Shown piece after piece: positions 50,774 through 59,427 of a stretch of DNA of 64,000 nt. Under the pieces are notes generated by a model. That model searched no databases. It worked only from the letters and a program-made list of their open reading frames with translations, and was not told the origin of the DNA. Source of the DNA: Nonomuraea cavernae. GTDB lineage: Bacteria > Actinomycetota > Actinomycetes > Streptosporangiales > Streptosporangiaceae. Location: positions 187,102 through 251,101 of the forward strand of contig NZ_BMNH01000006.1 of NCBI RefSeq assembly GCF_014646355.1. Reading direction: 5' to 3'. The position numbers and the translations under genes are program-made. The number at the start of each line of letters is the position of its first letter. The stretch's first letter is position 1.

Positions 50774-51913
50774 TCAGTCCTTCTGCTCGGATTCCTTCCC
50801 AGGAGGTACGGCCTGCGCCGGTGGCTCTGGGGCCCGTCCTGGCGGGAGGGGGATCGGATCGTCCTTGAAGAGCTCGGGCACGGCCCGGTAGAGGATGGCG
50901 GTGATCGGCACGGCCACGACCGCGCCCGCGATTCCGGCCAGGATGCCGCCGACGGCCAGCACGATGATGATCGCCAGCGGGTGGAAGTGCAGCACCCGGC
51001 CGACGATCAGCGGTTGGAGCACGTGGTTCTCCAGTTGCTGCTCGACGATCAGGATGCCGATGAAGATCAGCGCGTAGATCGGGCCCTTCGCGCCGAGCGT
51101 GACCAGCGTCGCGACCACACCGGCGAAGAGGATGCCGACGATGGGGATGAAGCTGGCCAGGAAGATCAGTACGGCGAGCGCCGCCCAGAGCGGGACGCCC
51201 AGGATGGCCAGCACCAGACCCATGAGCACGCCGTGCACCGCGGCCACGGCCACCGTGCCCTGCACGTAGTGGGACAGCGTGGCCCAGGCGGTCCGCCCGG
51301 CCCGGTCGACCCGCGGCGCCATCCGGCCGAACCCCTTGAGGAACCAGGACCAGATCCGGTCGCCATCCTTGAGCAGGAAGAACGTCACGAACAGCAGGAG
51401 CACGATCGAGGCCAGCACCTCGACCACCACCACGGTGCCCGCGAGAACCGTCGAGGTGATCTGCTGCTGCCGCTCGGTCACCAGCTTGCCGATCTCGTCC
51501 ACCCAGCCGCTGAGCTGCATGGGCTCCAGGTTCAGGGGGCCGGTGTAGAGCCAGCCCTCCACCGTCTTGGCCGTCTGCCTGACCTGTGTCACCAGGCCGG
51601 GGAACTCCTCGTTGGCCCGGACGCCGATGATCCACCCCGTCCCGGCCAGCACGGTGAAGGCGACGAGCATGGTGACCCAGGTGGCGTAGATCGCCCGCAG
51701 GCCCGACGCGCGCAGTTGCCGGGTGAGCGGGAACAGCAACGCGGTCAGCAGCAGGGCGACCGCCACCGGCAGGGCGACGATGCGCATCGTCGCCACGAAG
51801 CCGAACACGTAGTTGGCCACGATGCCGATGACGATCAGACACGCGCACCAGGCGGCCATCTTCGCCAAGGTCGGTGGCACTAACCGCAACAGGCGCTCCT
51901 GGGGTGAATCCAT
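50774..51913 (-). CDS. AI-2E-family (TqsA/PerM-like) membrane transporter
   Basis: The approximately 380-residue protein has seven to eight membrane helices and the family's conserved segments FVTFFLLKDGDRIW, ASFIPIVGILFAG and the C-terminal IVEQQLENHVLQPLIVGR. Family members include proposed AI-2 exporters and sodium/proton antiporters, so the substrate is open. ATG at 51913 and GTG at 51931 are both possible starts. It lies within the segment bounded by the two deoC-tail copies. Confidence 0.9.
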   Translation of the reverse strand: MDSPQERLLRLVPPTLAKMAAWCACLIVIGIVANYVFGFVATMRIVALPVAVALLLTALLFPLTRQLRASGLRAIYATWVTMLVAFTVLAGTGWIIGVRANEEFPGLVTQVRQTAKTVEGWLYTGPLNLEPMQLSGWVDEIGKLVTERQQQITSTVLAGTVVVVEVLASIVLLLFVTFFLLKDGDRIWSWFLKGFGRMAPRVDRAGRTAWATLSHYVQGTVAVAAVHGVLMGLVLAILGVPLWAALAVLIFLASFIPIVGILFAGVVATLVTLGAKGPIYALIFIGILIVEQQLENHVLQPLIVGRVLHFHPLAIIIVLAVGGILAGIAGAVVAVPITAILYRAVPELFKDDPIPLPPGRAPEPPAQAVPPGKESEQKD

Positions 51914-52116
51914 GGATGGCAACTGCCCCACAGGTCGGGGATAGGCACGCTCTCAGGTATTGAGCCAAGAAAATGTTGGAGAGGTAAATTTTTTGCATCT
52001 GGGTAGGGGGCATTCCGCCCTACCAGCTTTCTCACGACGGCGTGGTGAGTCATCTTCTGTGAAACGACCGCGGCGCGCGCTCACGGCCGCATTTCGCCGA
52101 CGTGCCGACCCCTCCC

Positions 52117-53055
52117 ATGAGCGCCGCCCGGCATTGGACCGGCCGGATGGCGACAGGCTGGAAGCGAGCCAGGAGCCGGCACGGCTGGTTGGATCACACG
52201 GTGCGCGCCCTGATCCGCTATGACAAGGCCGACGCCGGTCGGCTGTCGGCCGCCCTCACCTACTACGCCTTCTTCGCCACCTTCGCCTTGGGCCTGCTGG
52301 GGTTCGCCTTCCTCAGCCGCATTCTGGACTATCCGGCGGCGCTGGCCGAGGTGCAGCGCTACCTGAGCGACACCTTCCCACGCCTGGACGTCAAAGCGCT
52401 TCGCGATGCCGGAGGAACGGCCGGGCTGGTGGCCTGCGTGGTCCTCCCGCTGACGGGCCTGTTCTGGATGGACACGCTGCGCTCGGCGACCAGGGCGATC
52501 TGGCGGCTCGACGAGTATCCGGGCAACTTCTTCCTGCGCCAGATCATCGACCTGGGCATGGTGGCCGGGCTCGGAGTGCTGCTCTCCTTGTCGCTCACTG
52601 TCGCCTTCGCCGCCGAGTGGCTGCTGACCTGGCTTGCGGTGAACACAGTGGGTGTGGATGCCACCCCCGCCCGTGGGGTCCTGTCGGTGGCGGCGTTCGT
52701 GCTGGGGATCGGGGTCAACACCTTGCTGGCCATGGCGCTGCTGACCGCGCCACCACGGCTGCGTGTGCCGCTGCGCCGGGTGATCGGCCCGGCGCTCGTC
52801 ATCACGATCGGCCTGGAGATCCTCAAGACCCTCGGCCAAGCCCTGCTCAACCTCACCGCCGCCAACCCCGCCTACCAGGTGGTCGCCGGAGCAGTGGCGA
52901 TGCTGCTCTTCCTCAAGATGCTCAACCAGCTCATCCTGTTCGCCACCGCGCTGGCGGCCACCAGCGCCACCGGCGATGTCACCGACCTGGCCACTTCGGC
53001 CAGATCCACGGTGATCTCAGCTTGCGCCCCCGCTCGTCAGTCCAGGGTGAAGTAG
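52117..53055 (+). CDS. YihY/BrkB-family membrane protein
   Basis: The protein of about 312 residues has six predicted helices and the YihY core (RLSAALTYYAFFATFALGLLGF, then GLFWMDTLRSATRAIWRLDEYPG). The role is unknown; RNase BN annotations of this family are not supported. Its last codons and stop (QSRVK) are encoded by the deoC-tail repeat, so its natural C-terminus was probably replaced. It overlaps convergent deoC by 19 bp. ATG at 52117 or GTG at 52102 may start it. Confidence 0.88.
   Translation: MSAARHWTGRMATGWKRARSRHGWLDHTVRALIRYDKADAGRLSAALTYYAFFATFALGLLGFAFLSRILDYPAALAEVQRYLSDTFPRLDVKALRDAGGTAGLVACVVLPLTGLFWMDTLRSATRAIWRLDEYPGNFFLRQIIDLGMVAGLGVLLSLSLTVAFAAEWLLTWLAVNTVGVDATPARGVLSVAAFVLGIGVNTLLAMALLTAPPRLRVPLRRVIGPALVITIGLEILKTLGQALLNLTAANPAYQVVAGAVAMLLFLKMLNQLILFATALAATSATGDVTDLATSARSTVISACAPARQSRVK
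53037..53055 (-). repeat. deoC 3' end (direct repeat, right copy)
   Basis: This is the functional end of deoC and is identical to the relic next to the ALDH start. The two copies bracket 2.8 kb of foreign-looking order: a transporter gene, a YihY gene and a hairpin-rich spacer. Confidence 0.9.
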
Positions 53056-53966
53056 TCGGGGCCCGCGTAGCGGCCGGTGGACAGCTTCTGGCGCTGCATC
53101 AGCAGGTCGTTGAGCACCGACGACGCGCCCAGCCGGAACCAGTCGGGCGTGAGCCAGTCGTCGCCGGCGGTCTCGTGGACCAGCACCAGGTTCTTGATGG
53201 CGTCCTTGGTGGTGCGGATGCCGCCCGCCGGCTTCACCCCCACCTGCCTGCCCGTCTGGTCGCGGAAGTCGCGTACCGCCTCCAGCATGATCAGCGTCAC
53301 CGGGGGCGTGGCCGCCGGGGAGACCTTGCCGGTGGAGGTCTTGATGAAGTCGGCCCCCGCCAGCATGGCCAGCCAGGACGCGCGCCGTACGTTGTCGTAG
53401 GTGGACAGCTCGCCGGTCTCGAGGATCACCTTCAGGTGGGCCTCGCCGCAGGCAGCCTTCACCGCGACGATCTCCTCGAACACCTTCAGGTAGTCACCCG
53501 ACAGGAAGGCGCCGCGGTCGATCACCATGTCGATCTCGTCGGCGCCCGCGCCGACGGCGAGCGCGGTGTCGGTCACCTTCACCTCAAGAGAGGTGCGCCC
53601 GCTGGGGAACGCGGTGGCGACCGAGGCGACCTTGACCCCTGAGCCGGCCACGGCCTCGGCGGCCACCGCCACCAGGTCGGGATAGACGCAGACGGCGGCC
53701 ACGGTGGGAGCGCCGTCGCCCGGGTGCGTCGCCTTGGCGCACATCGCCCGGACCTTGCCCGGGGTGTCGGCGCCTTCGAGCGTCGTGAGGTCGACCATGG
53801 AGATGGCCAGGTCGATGGCCTGGGCCTTGGCCGTCGTCTTGATGGAACGGGTGCCGAGCATCGCGGCCCGCTGGTCGGCGCCGACCCGGTCGACACCGGG
53901 CAGGCCGTGCAGGAATGCTCGCAGCGTCGCGTTGGACGCGGCGACGTCCGCGAACGAGGTAGTCAC
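53037..53966 (-). CDS. deoC: DeoC, deoxyribose-phosphate aldolase
   Basis: DeoC cleaves 2-deoxyribose 5-phosphate into glyceraldehyde 3-phosphate and acetaldehyde. The 309-residue TIM barrel has the Schiff-base lysine in FIKTSTGK, the second lysine in GVKPAGGIRT and the aspartate motif EIDMVID. GTG at 53966 was chosen because GGAGGTG lies 8 nt upstream. The C-terminus YAGPDYFTLD is intact, yet a second copy of its last codons lies 2.8 kb away beside the ALDH gene. Its former operon partner is therefore now out of direct contact. Confidence 0.95.
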   Translation of the reverse strand: MTTSFADVAASNATLRAFLHGLPGVDRVGADQRAAMLGTRSIKTTAKAQAIDLAISMVDLTTLEGADTPGKVRAMCAKATHPGDGAPTVAAVCVYPDLVAVAAEAVAGSGVKVASVATAFPSGRTSLEVKVTDTALAVGAGADEIDMVIDRGAFLSGDYLKVFEEIVAVKAACGEAHLKVILETGELSTYDNVRRASWLAMLAGADFIKTSTGKVSPAATPPVTLIMLEAVRDFRDQTGRQVGVKPAGGIRTTKDAIKNLVLVHETAGDDWLTPDWFRLGASSVLNDLLMQRQKLSTGRYAGPDYFTLD

Positions 53967-54111
53967 AGTTGACACCTCCACAGCATCGCCGACCAGCCGG
54001 GCTACCTCCAAACCGGACCCGTCGCCACCCGTCTGACGTGGGCCGGGAAACGCCTGGCCGCGCTCGTGCCAAACACAGGTGTAAGGGCGAACGACGAAGG
54101 GAGCGAGGCCA

Positions 54112-54657
54112 GTGCGCCTCCATGATGACCCCGCGGCCTTAGAGGCCTTCTATCGCCGCCATATCGACGCCGTCCTGCGGTTCGTGGCACGCCGGGTGAG
54201 TGATTCGCACCTGGCCGCCGACCTGACCGCCGACGTCTTCCTGGCGGCCGTGGACTCGGCCCACACCTACCGCGCCGGACGGGGCAGCGAGCTCGGCTGG
54301 CTGTACGGCGTGGCGCGCAACGTCGTGGCCGCGCAGTACCGCCGGACGGCTCGTGAGGCGGAGGTGAACCGCCGGATCGCCGGCCGGCGGTTGATGGACG
54401 ACGACGACCTCGTCCGGATGGAGGAGCGGATCGACGCCGAGCGCCGGATGCGGCACGCCCTGGAGGCGATGCGGGACCTGCCCGAGGGCGAGCAGGCGGT
54501 GCTGGAACTCGTCGCGATCGACCAGCTCACCGTCACCGAGGCGGCCGCGGCCCTGAACATCGGCAAGGTCACCGCCCGAGTCAGGTTGCACCGGGCCAGA
54601 CGGGCCCTTCAAGACAGCGCTTCGCCGTCGACAGTACAGATGGAGGGAAAGGCATGA
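54112..54657 (+). CDS. ECF-type RNA polymerase sigma factor
   Basis: The 181-residue protein has region 2 (FYRRHIDAVLRFVARRVSDSHLAADLTADVFLAA landmarks) and region 4 (LPEGEQAVLELVAIDQLTVTEAAAALNIGKVTARVRLHRAR landmarks). It starts at GTG after a GGGAGCGAGG sequence. ATGA overlap with the next gene implies a sigma/anti-sigma pair. The target promoters cannot be read here. Confidence 0.92.
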   Translation: MRLHDDPAALEAFYRRHIDAVLRFVARRVSDSHLAADLTADVFLAAVDSAHTYRAGRGSELGWLYGVARNVVAAQYRRTAREAEVNRRIAGRRLMDDDDLVRMEERIDAERRMRHALEAMRDLPEGEQAVLELVAIDQLTVTEAAAALNIGKVTARVRLHRARRALQDSASPSTVQMEGKA

Positions 54658-55316
54658 ACAATTTCGAGGAGCGCCTGCTCAACGCGCTCAAGGACGACCT
54701 CGCCAGGACCCCGGTCATGGAGGGAGTGACCGCCGCGGCACCGGCCCGCCGCGTCCGGCGCCGTGGCCTCGTGGGGGCGGCCGCCGCGCTCGCGGGGGTC
54801 GCGGCGGCCGCCACGGCCGCGGTGACCGTGCTCGGCGGCGCCACCCCGGCCTTCGCGGTGGACCGCCTGTCCGACGGCTCGGTGAGCGTACGGATCAGTG
54901 AGTTCCGTGATCCCTCCGACCTGGAGGCCGAGCTCTCCTCAGCGGGGATCAAGGCCGTGGTGGACTACCTGCCCCAGGGGCAGACGTGTAAGGAGCCCAG
55001 AGGTAAGGCGACCGCCTCAAGGGGGCCGATGCAGGTGAGTATGGGCAGCGACGGAAAGGGGATCGACTTCACGATCGAGAAGGGACGGGTCGCGAGCGGC
55101 GACACGCTGGTCCTGGTCCTCTCCGTGGACAGCGACGATCCCGCCAAGGTGGCGGGAGCGATGTCGCTGACGGTGATCGACGGCGCGGTGGCCGCTTGCG
55201 AGGCCGTCCCGATGCCGCTGCCCTCGGACCCGGCTCCCGGCGAGCCCGACCCCCAGGGCAACGTCACCTCGAAGCACGACGACGGCTCTCCCAGCCTCTC
55301 CACCGGGGGCGAGTGA
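54654..55316 (+). CDS. Membrane-anchored partner of the ECF sigma factor (likely anti-sigma)
   Basis: The 220-residue protein has a cytoplasmic N-terminus of about 40 residues (MNNFEERLLNALKDDLARTP), one transmembrane segment (about 38-66, AAAALAGVAAAATAAVTVLGG) and an extracellular domain. A zinc-type HxxxCxxC motif is absent, so if it is an anti-sigma factor it is non-ZAS. Context (coupled downstream of the sigma gene) is the main evidence. Confidence 0.78.
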   Translation: MNNFEERLLNALKDDLARTPVMEGVTAAAPARRVRRRGLVGAAAALAGVAAAATAAVTVLGGATPAFAVDRLSDGSVSVRISEFRDPSDLEAELSSAGIKAVVDYLPQGQTCKEPRGKATASRGPMQVSMGSDGKGIDFTIEKGRVASGDTLVLVLSVDSDDPAKVAGAMSLTVIDGAVAACEAVPMPLPSDPAPGEPDPQGNVTSKHDDGSPSLSTGGE

Positions 55317-55521
55317 CGCTCAAGGCGAGGGCCGTTCCCGATCGCCGTGGGAGCCCGGTTCCGGCTTACCTCGGGAGGTACTAAGGCAGGCCGAGGCAGG
55401 GTCCTAGGTACACCTCAGCCGATGATCCGCCGGAGATAAGGCATCCGCCCGATGTGACGGGGTGGGCCTTAGCGGGAGTCTTAAGGATGTCAGGAAGAAG
55501 CACGACATTTCAGGAGACACC

Positions 55522-55668
55522 GTGAACCCCGAGCTTGAGTACCAGCTCATGAAGAGCCAGGCGAGCGAACTGCGGGCAGCCGCCGCCCGGCACCGCCAGG
55601 TACGAGAGGCCCAGCGTGCCAACAAGTCCGAGCGTCGCTCGGTCTTCGGCAAGCGCCGTCCCGCATGA
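55522..55668 (+). CDS. Small conserved actinobacterial protein
   Basis: The 48-residue, highly charged helical protein (VNPELEYQLMKSQASELRAA start) is of a type common in actinobacteria. GTG at 55522 was chosen because AGGAG lies 5 nt upstream. A clear hairpin follows. No function is known. Confidence 0.75.
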   Translation: MNPELEYQLMKSQASELRAAAARHRQVREAQRANKSERRSVFGKRRPA

Positions 55669-55680
55669 CCACCGCACGAG

Positions 55681-55712
55681 AGCCCGGCCGCAACCTCCCT
55701 CGCGGCCGGGCT
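55681..55712 (+). terminator. Terminator after the small protein gene
   Basis: AGCCCGGCCGC / GCGGCCGGGCT is a perfect 11-bp stem with a 10-base loop, located 12 bp after the stop and followed by TTCCGTACC. Confidence 0.85.
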
Positions 55713-55754
55713 TCCGTACCCCCGTAAACCCCATAAAACGGTCGAAAGCGCTAC

Positions 55755-58634
55755 GTGAGGCATGACATGCTGGATGACATGCTGGGACGTTCGGTGAGCC
55801 CCGTCTTCGTCGGACGGGAAGAGCAGTTGGCGTCCCTCTCCGAAGTCTTCGACGAGGCCCGCAAGGGCGCCGCGACGGCCGTGCTGCTCGGCGGCGAGGC
55901 CGGAGTCGGCAAGACCCGGCTGGTCCAGCGGTTCGTCGAGAAGGCCGCCGAAGACGGCGCCCGAGTGCTGTACGGCGGCTGCGTCGAGCTCTCCAGCGAG
56001 GGCCTGGCCTACGCGCCGTTCACCGCGGCGCTCAGACAGCTCGTCAGAGAGCAGGGCCCCGGCCAGATCGCCGCGCTGCTGCCTGAAGGGGCCGAGCGCG
56101 ATCTGGCCCGGCTGCTGCCCGAGTTCGGCGAGCCGAACGCCGACGGCGAGACCGACACCGGCCGCGCCCGGCTCTTCGAGCAGTTCCTCACCCTTCTCGA
56201 ACGACTGGCCGACAGCCGCCCCACGATCCTGCTGATCGAGGACATCCACTGGGCCGACCGATCCAGCCGCGACCTCATCGCCTTCCTCAGCCGCAACCTG
56301 CGCACCCCGCAGGTGCTGATCGTCATGACCTACCGATCCGACGACCTGCACCGCCAGCACCCGCTGCGCCCGGTGCTCGCCGAGCTGGGCCGGGTCGACG
56401 GCGTCTACCGGATGGACCTGCCCCGCCTGTCGCGGGACGAGGTAGCCCAGCAGATGGCCGGCATCCTCGGCAACGCCCCGGAATACTCCACGGTGCAGAA
56501 GGTCTACGACCGCAGCGAGGGCATCCCGCTGTTCGTCGAGGCGCTGCTCGACTGCGGCGCCGACTGCACCTTCCCCGAGTCGATGCAGGACCTGATCCTC
56601 GGCTCGGTCGAGCGCCTGCCCGAGGAGACCCAGCGGGTGCTGCGCGTGGCCGCCGCGGGCGGCACCCGGGTCGGCCACGCGCTGCTCGCCGCGGTGAGCG
56701 GCCTGTCCGACATCGAGCTGGAGACCGCGCTGCGCCCGGCCATCGCCGGCAACGTGCTGCAGATCGCCGACAACCGGGCCTACGTCTTCCGCCACGCCCT
56801 GATCCGCGAAGCCGTACACGAGGAGTTACTGCCCGGCGAGTACCAGCGGCTGCACGCGCGCTACGCCGAGGAGATCTCCCGCGACCGCGAGCTCGTCCCG
56901 CCCGGCCGCGCCGCGGTCGAGCTGGCCCACCACTGGTACGGCGCGCGGGACGACCTCTGGGCGCTGATCTCCGCCTGGGAGGCGGCACGGAAGTCGTTCC
57001 ACGCGTTCGCCTACACCGAGGCGATCCCGCTGCTCGAACGCGTGCTCATGCTCTGGGACCGGGTGCCCGACGCGGCCGAGCGGATCGGCGCCGACCACAC
57101 GGCGGTGCTCGAACGGGCCAGCGAGGCCGCGCTCGCCGGCGGCGAGCTCGACCGGGGCATCAAGTTCGTCAAGGCCGCCCTGTCCCAACTGGACGAGACG
57201 CGCGAGCCGGACCGGGTCGCCAAACTGATCGTCCGCTGGGCCGGCTTCAAGGTCGACAAGGGCAAGACCGGGGTGCTCGACGACCTGCGCCATGCCCTGC
57301 GGCTGGTGCCCGAGCCCACGCTCGACCGCGTCGAGGTGGTGATGCCGATCAGTCGCCACCTCATGCTCAGCGGCGACCTGGAGGAGGGCTTCGCCCTCGT
57401 CGAGGAAGGGCTCCGGCTGGCCAGGAAGCTCGGCGACAAGTGCCTCGAAGGCGACCTGCTGCTCAACCAGGCGCTCGGCCACTCGATCGCCGGAGACACC
57501 GAGGCCTCGCTCGCCACCAACCTGACCGCCATGGAGCTGGGCCGCCAGGAGAGCTCGGGCCGTCTGATCGCCCGGGCGGTCGGCAACAACATCGACGCGC
57601 TGAACGAGCTCGGCCGCTGGCAGGAGGCCCTCGACCTGAGCGAGGAGGGCTGGCGGCTGTCCAAGAAGTACGGCCGGCTCCGGGTCAGCGGGCTGTTCGT
57701 GCTCAACAACCGGGCCGAGACGTTGGAGGCGATCGGCCGCTGGGACGAGGCCATCGAGACCGTCGAGCGGGCCCTCAACCTGGGGCCGACGCTGCGCAAG
57801 CGTCACCACCTGCTCCGGGTCCGCGCCGACGTCGCCCTGGGCAGGGGGGAGCCGGCCCTGGTCGAGAGCATCCTGGCCGAGATCGGCGTGCTCAAGGAGC
57901 GGCCGGAGGACTTCGTCCAGGACATCACCAACAGCACCCGGCTGCGCATCGGCTGGCACCTGTCCAGGGGCGAGCCCGACCAGGCGCTGGCGGTGGCCGA
58001 GCGCATCCTGGCCCGCCCGGCCCAGTCGCCCAAGGCCATGCTGGGCTGGCGGCTGCTGTCGCTGCTCAAGACGGTCTGCGACGCGTCCGATGGCACCGAG
58101 CCGGTCCGCGCCCGCGCGGTCAGGCGGCAGGCGGCCGAGGTGGCGGCGAAGCTCAAGGCCAGCGGGCCGGTCGCCGAGGCGTACCGGCTGTCCTACGCGG
58201 GCGACTTCGACGCCGCGGCCGCCGCCTGGGAGCGGCTCAGCCGCCCGCACAACCAGGCCAAGGCGCTGCTGCGGGCCGCCGGCGAGTCGGCCCGCTCGGG
58301 TGACCGGGAGGGCGCGGCGTCCCGGCTCGCGGTGGCCGGCCCGCTGGCCGCGGCGCTGCGGGCCGTGCCTCTCCTCGACGAGATCGAGGCGCTCTCGCGC
58401 CGCGTCGGCGGCGGCTCGCGCCAGCAGGAGGGTTCCGAGCTGCTCACGCCGCGGGAGCTGGAGGTGCTCCGGCTCGTGGCGCTCGGCCGCACCAACCGCG
58501 ACATCGCCGCGGAGCTGTTCATCTCGGCCAAGACGGTCAGCGTGCACGTCTCGAACATCCTGGCCAAGATGGGGGTCACCACCCGGGGCGAGGCGGCCGC
58601 CGCGGCGCACCGGCTCTCACTGCTGACGAGGTAG
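55755..58634 (+). CDS. LAL-type ATPase transcriptional regulator with LuxR HTH
   Basis: The 959-residue protein starts with an AAA/STAND-like ATPase (Walker A GGEAGVGKTR, Walker B LLIEDIHWAD), then has a long helical, TPR-like middle and a C-terminal LuxR helix-turn-helix (LTPRELEVLRLVALGRTNRDIAAELFISAKTVSVHVSN landmarks). Such regulators turn on sugar or antibiotic clusters. GTG at 55755 gives MRHDMLDDM; downstream ATGs are possible. No obvious target operon is adjacent. Confidence 0.93.
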   Translation: MRHDMLDDMLGRSVSPVFVGREEQLASLSEVFDEARKGAATAVLLGGEAGVGKTRLVQRFVEKAAEDGARVLYGGCVELSSEGLAYAPFTAALRQLVREQGPGQIAALLPEGAERDLARLLPEFGEPNADGETDTGRARLFEQFLTLLERLADSRPTILLIEDIHWADRSSRDLIAFLSRNLRTPQVLIVMTYRSDDLHRQHPLRPVLAELGRVDGVYRMDLPRLSRDEVAQQMAGILGNAPEYSTVQKVYDRSEGIPLFVEALLDCGADCTFPESMQDLILGSVERLPEETQRVLRVAAAGGTRVGHALLAAVSGLSDIELETALRPAIAGNVLQIADNRAYVFRHALIREAVHEELLPGEYQRLHARYAEEISRDRELVPPGRAAVELAHHWYGARDDLWALISAWEAARKSFHAFAYTEAIPLLERVLMLWDRVPDAAERIGADHTAVLERASEAALAGGELDRGIKFVKAALSQLDETREPDRVAKLIVRWAGFKVDKGKTGVLDDLRHALRLVPEPTLDRVEVVMPISRHLMLSGDLEEGFALVEEGLRLARKLGDKCLEGDLLLNQALGHSIAGDTEASLATNLTAMELGRQESSGRLIARAVGNNIDALNELGRWQEALDLSEEGWRLSKKYGRLRVSGLFVLNNRAETLEAIGRWDEAIETVERALNLGPTLRKRHHLLRVRADVALGRGEPALVESILAEIGVLKERPEDFVQDITNSTRLRIGWHLSRGEPDQALAVAERILARPAQSPKAMLGWRLLSLLKTVCDASDGTEPVRARAVRRQAAEVAAKLKASGPVAEAYRLSYAGDFDAAAAAWERLSRPHNQAKALLRAAGESARSGDREGAASRLAVAGPLAAALRAVPLLDEIEALSRRVGGGSRQQEGSELLTPRELEVLRLVALGRTNRDIAAELFISAKTVSVHVSNILAKMGVTTRGEAAAAAHRLSLLTR

Positions 58635-58639
58635 CCGGG

Positions 58640-59206
58640 TCAGAGGATCGCGTCGACCAGGAGCACGACGCCGAACACCGCGAACGCGGCGGCGGCCCCG
58701 TACCTGATGACCTTCTCCGGCAGGTGCCTGCCGAGCAGGCGGCCCACCAGGATGGCCAGCGCGTCGGCGGCGACCATGCCGACCGTGGAGCCGATCCAGG
58801 TGCCCAGCCAGCCGTGCTGCGTCGCCAGGGTGACCGTGGCGAGCATGGTCTTGTCGCCCAGCTCGCTCAGGAAGAAGGCGACGGTCACGGCGATGACGGC
58901 GTTCCTGGTGGTGCGCTGGGCCTTGCTCGACTCCTCGTCGGTGAGCTCGTCGCCACGCAGCGTCCACAGGGCGAAGCCGAGGAAGGCGAGACCGGCCACG
59001 ACCGAGATGGCGGTGGTGGGAAGCGCGTCACCGATCAGGCCGCCGGCGGCGACACTGAACAGGTGTACGGCGGTCGTCGCGATCGTGATGCCCGCCAGCA
59101 CCGGCCAGATCTTGAAACGGGTCGCGAACGTCATCGCCATGAGCTGGCTCTTGTCGCCGAGCTCGGCGACGAAGATGACGACGAGGCTGATCCAGAACGC
59201 TTCCAA
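58640..59206 (-). CDS. TMEM165/GDT1-family (UPF0016) manganese exporter-like protein
   Basis: The 188-residue membrane protein has two repeats, each with the E-x-G-D-K-(S/T) motif: AELGDKSQ and SELGDKTM. Members move manganese or calcium out of the cytoplasm in exchange for protons. Upstream is a yybP-ykoY (manganese) riboswitch, which strongly favours manganese. It lies convergent with the LAL gene, 5 bp apart. Confidence 0.94.
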   Translation of the reverse strand: MEAFWISLVVIFVAELGDKSQLMAMTFATRFKIWPVLAGITIATTAVHLFSVAAGGLIGDALPTTAISVVAGLAFLGFALWTLRGDELTDEESSKAQRTTRNAVIAVTVAFFLSELGDKTMLATVTLATQHGWLGTWIGSTVGMVAADALAILVGRLLGRHLPEKVIRYGAAAAFAVFGVVLLVDAIL

Positions 59207-59240
59207 CGGTCCTCTTCCGCGCGACCGGACCGTGGCGCCC

Positions 59241-59386
59241 GGGGAGAGGTGCGGGCACGTCTTCGGCCCGGCAGCGACTTGTTCGCATGACTGCCAGGCC
59301 GAAGGTCTCGTCCGCCCGCGAAGGCCCGCGTGACCGGGCGCGGTGAGGCGCCAGTGTGTCGATCACGCGATTGGGACTACTCCCCT
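59241..59386 (-). ncRNA. yybP-ykoY manganese riboswitch
   Basis: Read leftward, the leader begins with GGGGAGTAG (59385-59377), the invariant start of this class. It contains the conserved internal segment GACGAGACC, a helix TTCGGCCTGGCAG / CTGCCGGGCCGAA, and closes with CTCTCCCC (P1 partner at 59248-59241). It stops about 35 bp before the TMEM165-like gene. Manganese binding should raise exporter expression, by transcription or translation. Confidence 0.85.
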
Positions 59387-59427
59387 TCGGTGTTTCCGAA
59401 CAACCTTAACAGCGCATTACCCGCGCC

